From NCBI GenBank assembly GCA_017447185.1, contig JAFSOC010000011.1:24850-88849 (forward strand): a stretch of 64,000 nt of DNA. Reading direction: 5' to 3'. The notes beneath the pieces are model-generated. The model had not been told where the DNA came from. It worked only from the letters and a program-made list of their open reading frames with translations, and did not search any database. This document shows positions 33,652 to 41,640 of the stretch, one piece after another. The stretch's first letter is position 1. Each line of letters opens with the position of its first letter. Made by a program: the position numbers and the translations under genes. The DNA comes from Clostridia bacterium (GTDB lineage: Bacteria; Bacillota; Clostridia; Christensenellales; Aristaeellaceae).

Positions 33652-36060
33652 GCCCGCCGCGCGTGCCGTCAGCATACCCTTGATCTCGGACACACCCTTG
33701 AACTTCGTGAAATCATCTCCGGCGCCCAGCACCACCAGCGTCGGGGCCTGTTTCACGCCGTACTTGTTGGTCAGTTCAATGTTCTCCGTCGCAACGACCT
33801 TCTTGAAAAGGAATCCTTCCTTCTCCAGCAGGCTGATGGCCAGCTTGCAGTTCGGGCAGGTCTGGCTCACAAACAGCAGTGCACGGGAATTGCAGGCGCT
33901 CTCCGGCTTCTTCTCCTCCACGGGTGCTGCCACGGGAGCGGGCGCTTCCGCTGCGGGTACCGCCGTCACCGGGCCCTGGTGAGTCAGGTGGGAGTGTCCC
34001 ACATCGTAAACCTTCCGGTCTTTGAATTCCTGGGCCTTGCCGTCGTTCCAGTTCTGCACGGGACGGTAGTATCCAGTAATCCGGCTGTACACTTCGGTCT
34101 TCGCGCCGCAGTGCGGGCAGGTATACTGCTCACCGTTCAGGTAGCCGTGATCCTTGCAGACGGAGTAGGTGGGGCTCATGGTGTAGTAGGGCAGCTTATA
34201 GTTTTCCGCGATCTTGCGGACCAGGTTGGCCGCCGCTTTCCAGTCCGGCAGCTTCTCGCCCAGGAAGGCGTGGAACACGGTGCCGGAGGTGTAAAGGGTC
34301 TGCAGCTCATCCTGCACGTCCAGCGCGGAGAAGATATCCTCGCTGTAGCCCACAGGCAGGTGGCTGGAGTTGGTGTAGTAGGGGGTGCCGTTCATATTGG
34401 CGGTGACGATATCCGGATACTGCTCCTTGTCATGCTTCGCGAAACGGTAGGAGGTGGACTCGGCCGGCGTGGCTTCCAGGTTGTACAGGTCGCCGTACTG
34501 TTCCTGGTAGTCGCTCAGGCGTTCCCGCATGTGATTCAGCACGTCCTGGGCAAACTTCTGCGCTTCAGGCTGGGTCAGGTCCTTCTTCAGCCAGCGGGCG
34601 TTCAGTGCCGCTTCGTTCATGCCCACCAGGCCGATGGTGCTGAAGTGATTGGCGAAGGTGCCCAGGTACCGCTTGGTGTAGGGATACAGGCCGCCGTCCA
34701 GCAGCTTGGTGATAACGGTGCGCTTGGTCTTCAGGCTGCGGGCTGCAATGTCCATCAGCCGGTCCAGCTGCCGGTAGAAGTCCTTTTCGCTGGAGGATTC
34801 GTAGGCCAGCCGCGGCAGGTTGATCGTCACCACGCCGACAGAACCGGTGGATTCACCGCTGCCGAAGAAACCGCCGCTCTTCTTGCGCAGTTCCCGCAGG
34901 TCCAGCCGCAGGCGGCAGCACATGCTGCGCACGTCGCTGGGCTCCATGTCGGAGTTGATATAGTTGCTGAAGTAGGGAGTGCCGTATTTCGCGGTCATCT
35001 CGAACAGCAGCTTGTTGTTCTCGGTTTCGCTCCAGTCAAAGTCCCGGGTGATGGAATAGGTGGGGATCGGATACTGGAATCCGCGGCCGTTGGCGTCGCC
35101 TTCGATCATGATCTCAATGAAGGCCTTGTTCACCATGTCCATTTCCTTCTGGCACTCGCCGTAGGTGAAATCCACTTCCTTGCCGCCGATGATGGCCGGC
35201 AGGTTCTGCAGGTCCTTCGGGCAGGTCCAGTCCAGGGTGATGTTGGAGAAAGGCGCCTGGGTGCCCCAGCGGCTGGGCGTGTTCACGCCGTAGATGAAGC
35301 TCTGAATGCACTGCTTGACTTCCTTCTGCGTCAGGTTGTCGATCCGCACGAAGGGCGCCAGGTAGGTATCAAAGCTGGAGAACGCCTGGGCGCCGGCCCA
35401 TTCATTCTGCATGATACCCAGGAAATTGACCATCTGGTTGCACAGGGTGGACAGATGGCCCGCCGGGGAGCTGGTGATCTTCCCGGGCACGCCGCCCAGG
35501 CCTTCCTTGATCAGCTGCTTCAGGCTCCAGCCCGCGCAGTAGCCGGTCAGCATGGACAGGTCGTGAATATGGATCGCGGCGCTGCGATGCGCTTCCGCGA
35601 TTTCGTTGTCGTAGATTTCGCTCAGCCAGTAGTTGGCCGTGATGGCGCCGGAATTGGACAGGATCAGTCCGCCCACGGAATAGGTTACCGTGGAGTTTTC
35701 CTTTACGCGCCAGTCGTTGATGCGCAGATAGTTGTCCACCAGGTCTTTATAGTTCAGGAGGGCGGAATTGACGTTACGGACTTTCTCGCGCTGTTTCCGG
35801 TACAGGATATAGGCTTTGGCCACATCGGCATATCCCGCTTCGGAAAGCACTTTTTCCACACAGTCCTGGATGCTTTCAACGGTAATTTTGCCGTCGGAGA
35901 TCAGCGGCTCGTATTCCGCTGTGACCCGCAGGGCCAGCATGTCGATGACGCTGGGATGATACTGCTTGTCCAGTGCCTCGAATGCTTTGGTAATTGCTTT
36001 TGAGATTTTGCTGATTTCAAATTCCGTGACTTTCCCGTCACGTTTTACCACCTGATACAT
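33649..36060 (-). CDS. nrdD: anaerobic ribonucleotide reductase with C-terminal thioredoxin-like domain
   Basis: An 803-residue class III ribonucleotide reductase. Order: ATP-cone (about 1-95, YQVVKRDGKVTEFEISKISK), catalytic ten-stranded barrel, zinc site (C635, H638, C648, C651), glycyl radical loop RITGYYRP with G663, then an alanine/proline linker and an extra domain from about 720 to 803. The extra domain has a CPNC redox pair (C735, C738), a cis-proline segment KQAPTLVVL and the glutaredoxin/thioredoxin fold order. It reduces ribonucleotides to deoxyribonucleotides; the fused domain probably supplies electrons in place of formate. The start at 36060 follows GGAAAAAGGT. Confidence 0.96.
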   Translation of the reverse strand: MYQVVKRDGKVTEFEISKISKAITKAFEALDKQYHPSVIDMLALRVTAEYEPLISDGKITVESIQDCVEKVLSEAGYADVAKAYILYRKQREKVRNVNSALLNYKDLVDNYLRINDWRVKENSTVTYSVGGLILSNSGAITANYWLSEIYDNEIAEAHRSAAIHIHDLSMLTGYCAGWSLKQLIKEGLGGVPGKITSSPAGHLSTLCNQMVNFLGIMQNEWAGAQAFSSFDTYLAPFVRIDNLTQKEVKQCIQSFIYGVNTPSRWGTQAPFSNITLDWTCPKDLQNLPAIIGGKEVDFTYGECQKEMDMVNKAFIEIMIEGDANGRGFQYPIPTYSITRDFDWSETENNKLLFEMTAKYGTPYFSNYINSDMEPSDVRSMCCRLRLDLRELRKKSGGFFGSGESTGSVGVVTINLPRLAYESSSEKDFYRQLDRLMDIAARSLKTKRTVITKLLDGGLYPYTKRYLGTFANHFSTIGLVGMNEAALNARWLKKDLTQPEAQKFAQDVLNHMRERLSDYQEQYGDLYNLEATPAESTSYRFAKHDKEQYPDIVTANMNGTPYYTNSSHLPVGYSEDIFSALDVQDELQTLYTSGTVFHAFLGEKLPDWKAAANLVRKIAENYKLPYYTMSPTYSVCKDHGYLNGEQYTCPHCGAKTEVYSRITGYYRPVQNWNDGKAQEFKDRKVYDVGHSHLTHQGPVTAVPAAEAPAPVAAPVEEKKPESACNSRALLFVSQTCPNCKLAISLLEKEGFLFKKVVATENIELTNKYGVKQAPTLVVLGAGDDFTKFKGVSEIKGMLTARAAG

Positions 36061-36135
36061 ACCTTTTTCCGCTCCCCATTTTTCTGTTTTTTTGTGTCCC
36101 GGAGAGCGCACTTTGCCCTCTCCGCGTGCCTGTCT

Positions 36136-36165
36136 ACTATAGCACGCAGAGAGGGCGAAAGTCAA
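36136..36165 (-). promoter_or_regulatory. sigma-A promoter of nrdD
   Basis: Reverse strand TTGACT (36165-36160), 18 bp, TATAGT (36141-36136). The proximal NrdR box covers the -35. Confidence 0.75.
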
Positions 36166-36208
36166 TATGTTGTAAAAGGAAAAACAAATTTAACACTATA
36201 TCTTGTGT
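36160..36208 (-). promoter_or_regulatory. two NrdR boxes upstream of nrdD
   Basis: ACACTATATCTTGTGT (36193-36208) agrees fully with the NrdR box consensus acaCwAtATaTwGtgt. A second, weaker box at 36160-36175 keeps the core CAATATGTTGT. Starts are 33 bp apart, close to the 31-32 bp typical of paired boxes. The distal box overlaps the nrdG stop codon. NrdR bound here should repress nrdD when dATP is high. Confidence 0.85.
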
Positions 36209-36897
36209 TATCCCCGGATTTCGGCCTCCGGCACGTATTCCCGTGCAATCGCAAGGTATTGGGCCATTTCCCCGTCTGCCGGAGCGTGGAATCCTTCAAA
36301 GGGAACCGTGTCCCGGTCAGTGAATTTCTGCAGGTAATACCGCTTCGCTCCCCGGATCCATTCCCCGATTTTCCGGAAGGAATCCGCATCGTGCAGCTCG
36401 GCCATGGTGGTGGTCCGGAATTCGTAATCCGTCCGTCCCTCCATCAGCAGGGATACGCTTTCCCGCACGGGCGCCAGGTCCATCTGCGAAAGGCCGCAGG
36501 TCTCCGCGTACTTCTCCGGACTGTTCTTGATATCCATCGCAACGTAGGATACCAGACCCCCGTCGATGATTTTCCGCAGCCGCTCCGGATGGGTGCCGTT
36601 GGTGTCCAGCTTCAGCGGATATCCCAGCTCCCGGATCTTCTCCGCCAGCCGGAGCAGGTCGTCTCCCCGCAGCAGCGGCTCCCCGCCCGTCAACGCAACA
36701 CCCTCCAGCAGTCCCTGCCGTTTTTTCAGGAAAGCCAGCAGCTCCTCTTCCTCCATCACCGCCGGCGCAGCCCCGTCAATCAGCTCCGCGTTGTGGCAGA
36801 AGGGACACCGCAGGTCGCATCCGCCCAGGAAAACCGTGCAGGCAACTTTCCCCGGAAAGTCCAGCAGCGTCATTTTCTGCAGTCCGTGTATCTTCAT
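36208..36897 (-). CDS. nrdG: anaerobic ribonucleotide reductase activating protein
   Basis: A 229-residue radical SAM activase. The cluster motif is GGCDLRCPFCHN (C27, C31, C34: CxxxCxxC), followed by ALTGGEPLL and KLDTNGTHPE. It uses S-adenosylmethionine and a [4Fe-4S] cluster to place the glycyl radical on NrdD. Of the two common forms this is the longer PflA-like one (about 230 residues). It is upstream of nrdD with 147 bp between, and has its own promoter, so activase and reductase can be tuned separately. GGAGG lies 9 bp before the ATG. Confidence 0.94.
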   Translation of the reverse strand: MKIHGLQKMTLLDFPGKVACTVFLGGCDLRCPFCHNAELIDGAAPAVMEEEELLAFLKKRQGLLEGVALTGGEPLLRGDDLLRLAEKIRELGYPLKLDTNGTHPERLRKIIDGGLVSYVAMDIKNSPEKYAETCGLSQMDLAPVRESVSLLMEGRTDYEFRTTTMAELHDADSFRKIGEWIRGAKRYYLQKFTDRDTVPFEGFHAPADGEMAQYLAIAREYVPEAEIRG

Positions 36898-36927
36898 CTT
36901 ATATATCCTCCGTGAATCTTCTTCCCC

Positions 36928-36956
36928 ATTTTAGTTTTCTGCCTCTTGCCCGTCAA
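36928..36956 (-). promoter_or_regulatory. sigma-A promoter of nrdG
   Basis: Reverse strand TTGACG (36956-36951), 17 bp, TAAAAT (36933-36928). Its -35 overlaps by one base the -35 of the divergent AEC promoter. No NrdR box is seen here. Confidence 0.7.
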
Positions 36957-36974
36957 CCCCGTATCCTGTATACT
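36946..36974 (+). promoter_or_regulatory. sigma-A promoter of the AEC transporter
   Basis: TTGCCC (36946-36951), 17 bp, TATACT (36969-36974). Confidence 0.65.
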
Positions 36975-36994
36975 TCACTCGTATTCCAACCATC

Positions 36995-37029
36995 CACTGA
37001 TCACCGACCACTGACCACTGATCACTGAA
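36995..37029 (+). repeat. five tandem seven-base repeats in the AEC leader
   Basis: Five consecutive heptads of consensus CACTGAN (one reads CACCGAC), running directly into CATGGAGG, the ribosome site. They lie between the predicted transcription start and the start codon, so copy number would change leader length only. Confidence 0.85.
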
Positions 37030-37042
37030 CATGGAGGTGCCT

Positions 37043-37975
37043 ATGGCCAGTTTCAACATCACTTTCAGCAACGTCCTTTTGACCCTGCTGTATCTCGTGC
37101 CCGGCTTTCTCCTTTGCAAATTCCGCAAAGTCAAGGCCGAGCACCTGAGCACCGCCAGCGTCATCCTGCTGTACGTCTGCGGCCCGGGCCTGTTCCTGAA
37201 TGCCCTGGTTTCCTTGGACGAATCCCCGGAGATGACAGGCCGGATGGGCCTGTTCCTGGTGTTCGCCCTTGCCGGCGAATTGCTGCTGATGTTGATCATC
37301 CTGCTCCTGCTGGGGAAAAAGCGCCGGGAAAACTTCAGCCTGCGCATGCTGTCCGTTGCCTCCGTCATGGGCAATGTGGGCTTCTTCGGCATGCCGGTTG
37401 TCCGGGCGGTATTTCCCTCCGCGCCGGAAGTCGCCGTCTATTCCTGTGTTTTCAATGTGGCCCTGAACCTGATCTCCTGGACCATCGCTGTTTTCACCCT
37501 TACCGGTGAGAAAAAGTATATTTCCCTGCGGGCCGCCCTGATCAACCCTTCCGTAATCGCGGCCGCCGTCGGTTTCGTTCTTTATCTCCTGCACGCGAAG
37601 AACTGGCTGCCCACCCTCCTGCAGGACGGGTTCCGCTCCCTGGGCAATATGTCCACCCCGCTGTGCATGGTGATCCTCGGTATCCGCCTGGCGACCATGG
37701 ATTTCAAATCCCTTTTTACCACGCCGCTGGTCTGGCTTATCTCCGCAGGAAAGCTCCTGGTCTTTCCCCTTTTCTGCTACCTGCTGGTGCTGCCCTTCCC
37801 TCTTGATCCGGTTTTCAAGGGCGCCATCCTGATCCTGGCCGCAACTCCCTGCGCCAGCATTCTCCTGGGCCTGGCGGAAATCCACCACAGCGGCCAGGAA
37901 CTGGCCGCCAATTGCGCGCTGCTCTCCACCCTGCTCAGTGTCCTGACCATCCCGCTGCTGAGTTTGCTGATATAG
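37043..37975 (+). CDS. AEC-family (auxin efflux carrier) transporter
   Basis: A 310-residue membrane protein with about ten helices in two five-helix halves, typical of the AEC/MleP family: VLLTLLYLVPGFLLCKF, VASVMGNVGFFGMPVVRAVF and the second-half LGNMSTPLCMVILGIRLA, then ATPCASILLGLAE. Family members carry malate, other carboxylates or amino acids. The ATG at 37043 follows GGAGG; an ATG at 37031 lies before the ribosome site and is rejected. Substrate unknown. Confidence 0.9.
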   Translation: MASFNITFSNVLLTLLYLVPGFLLCKFRKVKAEHLSTASVILLYVCGPGLFLNALVSLDESPEMTGRMGLFLVFALAGELLLMLIILLLLGKKRRENFSLRMLSVASVMGNVGFFGMPVVRAVFPSAPEVAVYSCVFNVALNLISWTIAVFTLTGEKKYISLRAALINPSVIAAAVGFVLYLLHAKNWLPTLLQDGFRSLGNMSTPLCMVILGIRLATMDFKSLFTTPLVWLISAGKLLVFPLFCYLLVLPFPLDPVFKGAILILAATPCASILLGLAEIHHSGQELAANCALLSTLLSVLTIPLLSLLI

Positions 37976-37984
37976 AACCACATA

Positions 37985-38013
37985 AAAAATCCGGGCAGTT
38001 TGCCCGGATTTTT
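37985..38013. terminator. bidirectional intrinsic terminator
   Basis: 13-bp stem AAAAATCCGGGCA / TGCCCGGATTTTT with a 3-base loop, between the convergent AEC and AraC genes. Confidence 0.92.
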
Positions 38014-38024
38014 CAGTTTCAGCA

Positions 38025-38930
38025 TCAGTATGTTCCGTAAATCGCCCGGTACTGGGTGGGCGTGCAGCCCTTCTTTTCCCGGAATACCCGGTTGAAGGTC
38101 GCGACGGAACCAAATCCGCTTTCGATCGCGATTTCCCGCATGGGCGTATTGCTCCGGATCAGCAGGTCCATGGCCACCTGCAGCCGCTTCTGGCACAGGT
38201 AATCCTTGAATGAATATCCAGTCTGCTTCTTGAAGGACCGGGAGAAATAGTACCGGCTGAACCCGGAGAATTCCGCCACGTCATCCAGTGAAAGCTCTTC
38301 CCGGAAATGGCTGTTGATATATCCCATGGCCGCGGTGATGACTTCTGAATCCACGGTGTTGACAGGATCCCGCGGGCGAACCCGGGGATTCAGCAGGTAA
38401 TGCTGGCCCAGCACCGCATAAGCCCGCATGATGTAGCCGTAGCAGGCCGTGTTCCACATGACCTCGCCCCGGTCGTACACCGCCTGGGCTTTCAGCAGCG
38501 TTTCCCGGATCCGGATATGCGCATCCGATCCGTCATGCAGGTAGAAGGTCCGGTTAAACTGCTGCAGCATGGACTTTACATCCCGCATGCCGTACAGCGT
38601 TTCCGGCTCAAACAGGAACAGGTAGCGGCTGCTTCCCTCCCCCATGGTCAGGGAGTGCGGAACGTCCGGCGGAAGGATCAGCACTTCACCCTTGCGCACA
38701 TGATAGATGGAATCCTGTACCATATAATCAACCACGCCGTCCAGCGTCAGGCAGATTTCAATCGCTGAATGATCGTGATTCTCGTAGCGCCACGGTACGT
38801 CGGAAAACCAGATCCGGAAAGATGAATTGTCCGGATAGGTCACATATTCCCGCCGTCCCTGCATCACCCGGAAACCGTCTTCATAGCGTCGTTCCCGGAT
38901 TTCCGCGTTGATCCTGCGCTGCTCCGACAT
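38025..38930 (-). CDS. AraC-family transcriptional regulator
   Basis: A 301-residue regulator: cupin-type ligand domain (WRYENHDHSAIEICLTLDG, VRKGEVLILPPDVPHSLTM) then two helix-turn-helix units (LDDVAEFSGFSRYYFSRSFK and the signature IAIESGFGSVATFNRVFREK). The metal/sugar-pocket histidines of the cupin are kept. It lies 64 bp after a small membrane protein gene at the end of the reverse-strand sugar importer, so it probably senses the imported sugar. AAAGGAACAG precedes the ATG. Confidence 0.9.
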   Translation of the reverse strand: MSEQRRINAEIRERRYEDGFRVMQGRREYVTYPDNSSFRIWFSDVPWRYENHDHSAIEICLTLDGVVDYMVQDSIYHVRKGEVLILPPDVPHSLTMGEGSSRYLFLFEPETLYGMRDVKSMLQQFNRTFYLHDGSDAHIRIRETLLKAQAVYDRGEVMWNTACYGYIMRAYAVLGQHYLLNPRVRPRDPVNTVDSEVITAAMGYINSHFREELSLDDVAEFSGFSRYYFSRSFKKQTGYSFKDYLCQKRLQVAMDLLIRSNTPMREIAIESGFGSVATFNRVFREKKGCTPTQYRAIYGTY

Positions 38931-38994
38931 CTTCTGTTCCTTTCCGGCTCCCTTTATGAAAACCTTTTATTGTGGTTCTGCTCTTTGTATCACG

Positions 38995-39546
38995 TCAGTC
39001 CAGATCGCTCTTGACAGTGCTGGAGGATACGATGGCCAGTGCAAGGCCCAGGCCCAGGAAACCGAAGATCAGCATCACGGAGCGCCACGTAATGGTGAAC
39101 AGGCAGATCTTTTCCCAGGTGGACAGATGCGTTACATCACTGTAAATGCCATAGCTCTGCACGTCTTCCACAAACCGGGCTTCCAGTTCCTTCTGTGTCT
39201 CCTCCGCTCCCTGTTTCATGCCGCCCTTGACCAGTTCGGCTTCCAGGGAGTCATACTTTTTGGTCAGGCCTTCCAGCACGCGCAGGCGCCCGGTCAGCGA
39301 TGTATCCGTCATCTTCTTCACCAGCTGAACGAAAGTGTCAGACCTGGGATGGGAATTGTCGCCATAGCCGGAGCCGCCTTCCGGAGGCGCCTCAAAGGGC
39401 ATGGCTGAAATTGTGTAGAGTTCCTGCAGCTGATCCGGGCTGATCGTTTCCACCTTGCCCGTATTCGCTGTAATAATCCCGAGAATGGAAGCTGCTGTCA
39501 CAAGCAGGCAGATAACGCTGAGAATAATACCAATTGCCTTTTTCAT
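38995..39546 (-). CDS. two-helix membrane protein linked to the sugar importer, unknown function
   Basis: A 183-residue protein with an N-terminal helix (about 4-27), an extracytoplasmic stretch of about 110 residues and a C-terminal helix (about 152-176, WRSVMLIFGFLGLGLALAIV). The middle has a glycine/proline segment (APPEGGSGYGDN) and a charged helical part (KKYDSLEAELVKGGMKQGAE). I do not recognise a family. It follows the extended permease gene by 21 bp with AGGAG upstream, so it is the last gene of the importer operon. It may be an accessory membrane subunit. Confidence 0.7.
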   Translation of the reverse strand: MKKAIGIILSVICLLVTAASILGIITANTGKVETISPDQLQELYTISAMPFEAPPEGGSGYGDNSHPRSDTFVQLVKKMTDTSLTGRLRVLEGLTKKYDSLEAELVKGGMKQGAEETQKELEARFVEDVQSYGIYSDVTHLSTWEKICLFTITWRSVMLIFGFLGLGLALAIVSSSTVKSDLD

Positions 39547-39567
39547 GTTTCCACAACTCCTTTCCCG

Positions 39568-41580
39568 TTAACCCTTGACAGATCCCAGCGCCATGCCGGT
39601 GACGAAATACTTCTGCAGGAAAGGATAGACCACAAGAATCGGCACCGTTGAAACCACCGTGATGGCGGCGCGGATCGTAATCGGTTCTGTCTTGGACGCA
39701 ACCTTCAGCGCGTCCGCGGAGGTATTCGCTGCGTTTGAGTTCTGGCCGGCGGTCAGGATCTTCATCTGCAGCAGGTACTGCAGGGTCTTGGGATCCTTCT
39801 GTCCCGCGTTGTACAGGCGGGTGTCGAACCAGCTGTTCCAGCTGCCCACCGCAACGAACAGGGCGACGGTGGCAAGCACCGGGGTGCACAGCGGGAAGAT
39901 GATCTTCCAGTAGATCCGGAAGTCACCCGCGCCGTCAATACGCGCAGATTCCACCAGCGCATCCGGAAGGCCGCCGATATAAGTCCGGATCACGATCATG
40001 TTGAAGCAGGACAGCATGGTCGGGATGATGTAGACCCAGTAGGTATGTGCCAGGTTCAGGGTCCGGGAAATCAGCAGGTAGGTAGGAATCAGACCCGCGT
40101 TCACGTACATGGTCAGCACCATGACCGTGGTGATGAATTTACGCAGCACGTATTCCTTGCGGGACAGGGCATAGGACAGCATACCGGTCAGCAGCAGGTT
40201 CAGGATGGTGATAATCACCGTCTTGGACGCGGATACCCAGGCCGCGTCAAAGATCTCATCCTTGGAGAGGATATTGTCGTAGCTCACCATGCTGAACTTC
40301 CGGGGCAGCACGCCGATACCGCCGCGCAGCGCGTCCGTACCGTCGTTGAAGGAAGTTGCCAGCGTATTCAGTACCGGGTAGATGGTAACGATCATCAGGA
40401 GGATCAGGATGATCACATTGAATATCGGGAAGCCCAGGTCCCGCTCGTAACGGAAGAACCATACCAGCAGGAAAGCCAGGATGCCCAGCAGCGCCATTGC
40501 TGCATACTGGATCACCCGGTGGGCGCCGGTTCCGCCGGTCATCTTCGGGATGGTAACGGTCCGGTTCGCGTTCTTGGTATCAACATAGCCAAATTTCTGG
40601 TCGGAAGCTTCGCCCACAACCGCGTCATCCTCAGGGATTTCCCCGTCCGCAGCCATGATCATCGGACCTTCACGGACCAGTTTGTCCTGGGCATTGTCCA
40701 TCTGGATGCTCATAAATACCACCAGCACCAGCATTGCCAGGCCCAGCACCAGGGAGCAGATCCGGAATGCCTTCACCGTGCCGGCCGGCTTCTTCTGCAT
40801 CTTGCCGGACTTGATGGAATAGGCGAACAGGCCGACCGCGACAAACAGCATGATAATGCCGATCAGCCGGATCAGCCGGTAACGGCTCTTGGCGTTTTCA
40901 TCCGCGGTGATCTGGTTCTCCGTTCCGCGGCGCAGGCGGATACTTGTGGTCCCCAGCTTTTCAAACTGGATGAATTCAATGTTTACGAAGGCTTCCGCAG
41001 CCTTTTTATTTTCTTCATCAGTACTCCTGTTCAGCCAGGCATCGTTCTGGATGTTGTTCAGCTGAACCAGGCCGGATCCCGGGACCTTTTCGATGCACTG
41101 TTTCATTTCATCATCGGTGGCCATGGTGATCCAGATACTGTAATTTCCGATTTTCTCAACCTGGATAAAGCGCCCTTCGCCAATCACGCTTTCGTATTCG
41201 GCAATCTCACTGTCGGGGCTCATCGTCACCCAGTAGTTCCTGGATGTAACGACTTTTTCCGTCAGGATCAGGCGTTTTCCGGTTCCGCTGTATACCGGAC
41301 TGTCTGCAAAATGAATGGACTTCTGTCCTTCCGCTTCAATCCGTTCCGCCCGGAGGGCATCCTGCAGGACCAATGCTTCCTCATTGATGACGACATTGTT
41401 GGCGGCATTGTTGCCTGCAATGAACATCACAATGAAAATCGCCAGCACCAGCACCACCGCCACAGTGATACAGAACCGCAGCTGGCCGGGAGCCATCCGG
41501 TATCCTTTTCTCAGGTTTTCCGGGATATCCCGGATCCCTTTCTTCCTTCCGAATGTGGTTTTCTCGTTTACTGTGCTCAT
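39568..41580 (-). CDS. YtcP-type sugar ABC permease with a long membrane-anchored N-terminal extension
   Basis: 670 residues against about 295 for normal YtcP permeases. The permease core occupies about 384-670 (FPIFNVIILILLMIVTIYPV, EAA loop LVESARIDGAGDFRIYWKII, and the family C-terminus FVTGMALGSVKG). Before it come a helix at 35-56, an extracytoplasmic part with three similar strands-and-turn units (LILTEKVVTSRNYWVTMSPD near 104, FIQVEKIGNYSIWITMATDD near 138, FIQFEKLGTTSIRLRRGTEN near 203), helices near 236-256, 272-292 and 355-376, and a soluble linker. It should pair with the LplB-type permease. The frame is uninterrupted and the start at 41580 has GAGGAAGG upstream. Confidence 0.88.
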   Translation of the reverse strand: MSTVNEKTTFGRKKGIRDIPENLRKGYRMAPGQLRFCITVAVVLVLAIFIVMFIAGNNAANNVVINEEALVLQDALRAERIEAEGQKSIHFADSPVYSGTGKRLILTEKVVTSRNYWVTMSPDSEIAEYESVIGEGRFIQVEKIGNYSIWITMATDDEMKQCIEKVPGSGLVQLNNIQNDAWLNRSTDEENKKAAEAFVNIEFIQFEKLGTTSIRLRRGTENQITADENAKSRYRLIRLIGIIMLFVAVGLFAYSIKSGKMQKKPAGTVKAFRICSLVLGLAMLVLVVFMSIQMDNAQDKLVREGPMIMAADGEIPEDDAVVGEASDQKFGYVDTKNANRTVTIPKMTGGTGAHRVIQYAAMALLGILAFLLVWFFRYERDLGFPIFNVIILILLMIVTIYPVLNTLATSFNDGTDALRGGIGVLPRKFSMVSYDNILSKDEIFDAAWVSASKTVIITILNLLLTGMLSYALSRKEYVLRKFITTVMVLTMYVNAGLIPTYLLISRTLNLAHTYWVYIIPTMLSCFNMIVIRTYIGGLPDALVESARIDGAGDFRIYWKIIFPLCTPVLATVALFVAVGSWNSWFDTRLYNAGQKDPKTLQYLLQMKILTAGQNSNAANTSADALKVASKTEPITIRAAITVVSTVPILVVYPFLQKYFVTGMALGSVKG

Positions 41581-41640
41581 ACGTACACCTTCCTCGTCTT
41601 CCGGTTTTTTCCGCCGGCGCACCTGCTGTGCGCCGTTCCG

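Noticed and set aside
33979-36003. A 674-codon frame antisense to nrdD
   Set aside because: Shadow of nrdD: no ribosome site, low-complexity composition, and nrdD motifs are certain.
31900-37030. Heptad repeats considered as a CRISPR array
   Set aside because: Units are contiguous seven-base repeats without spacers.
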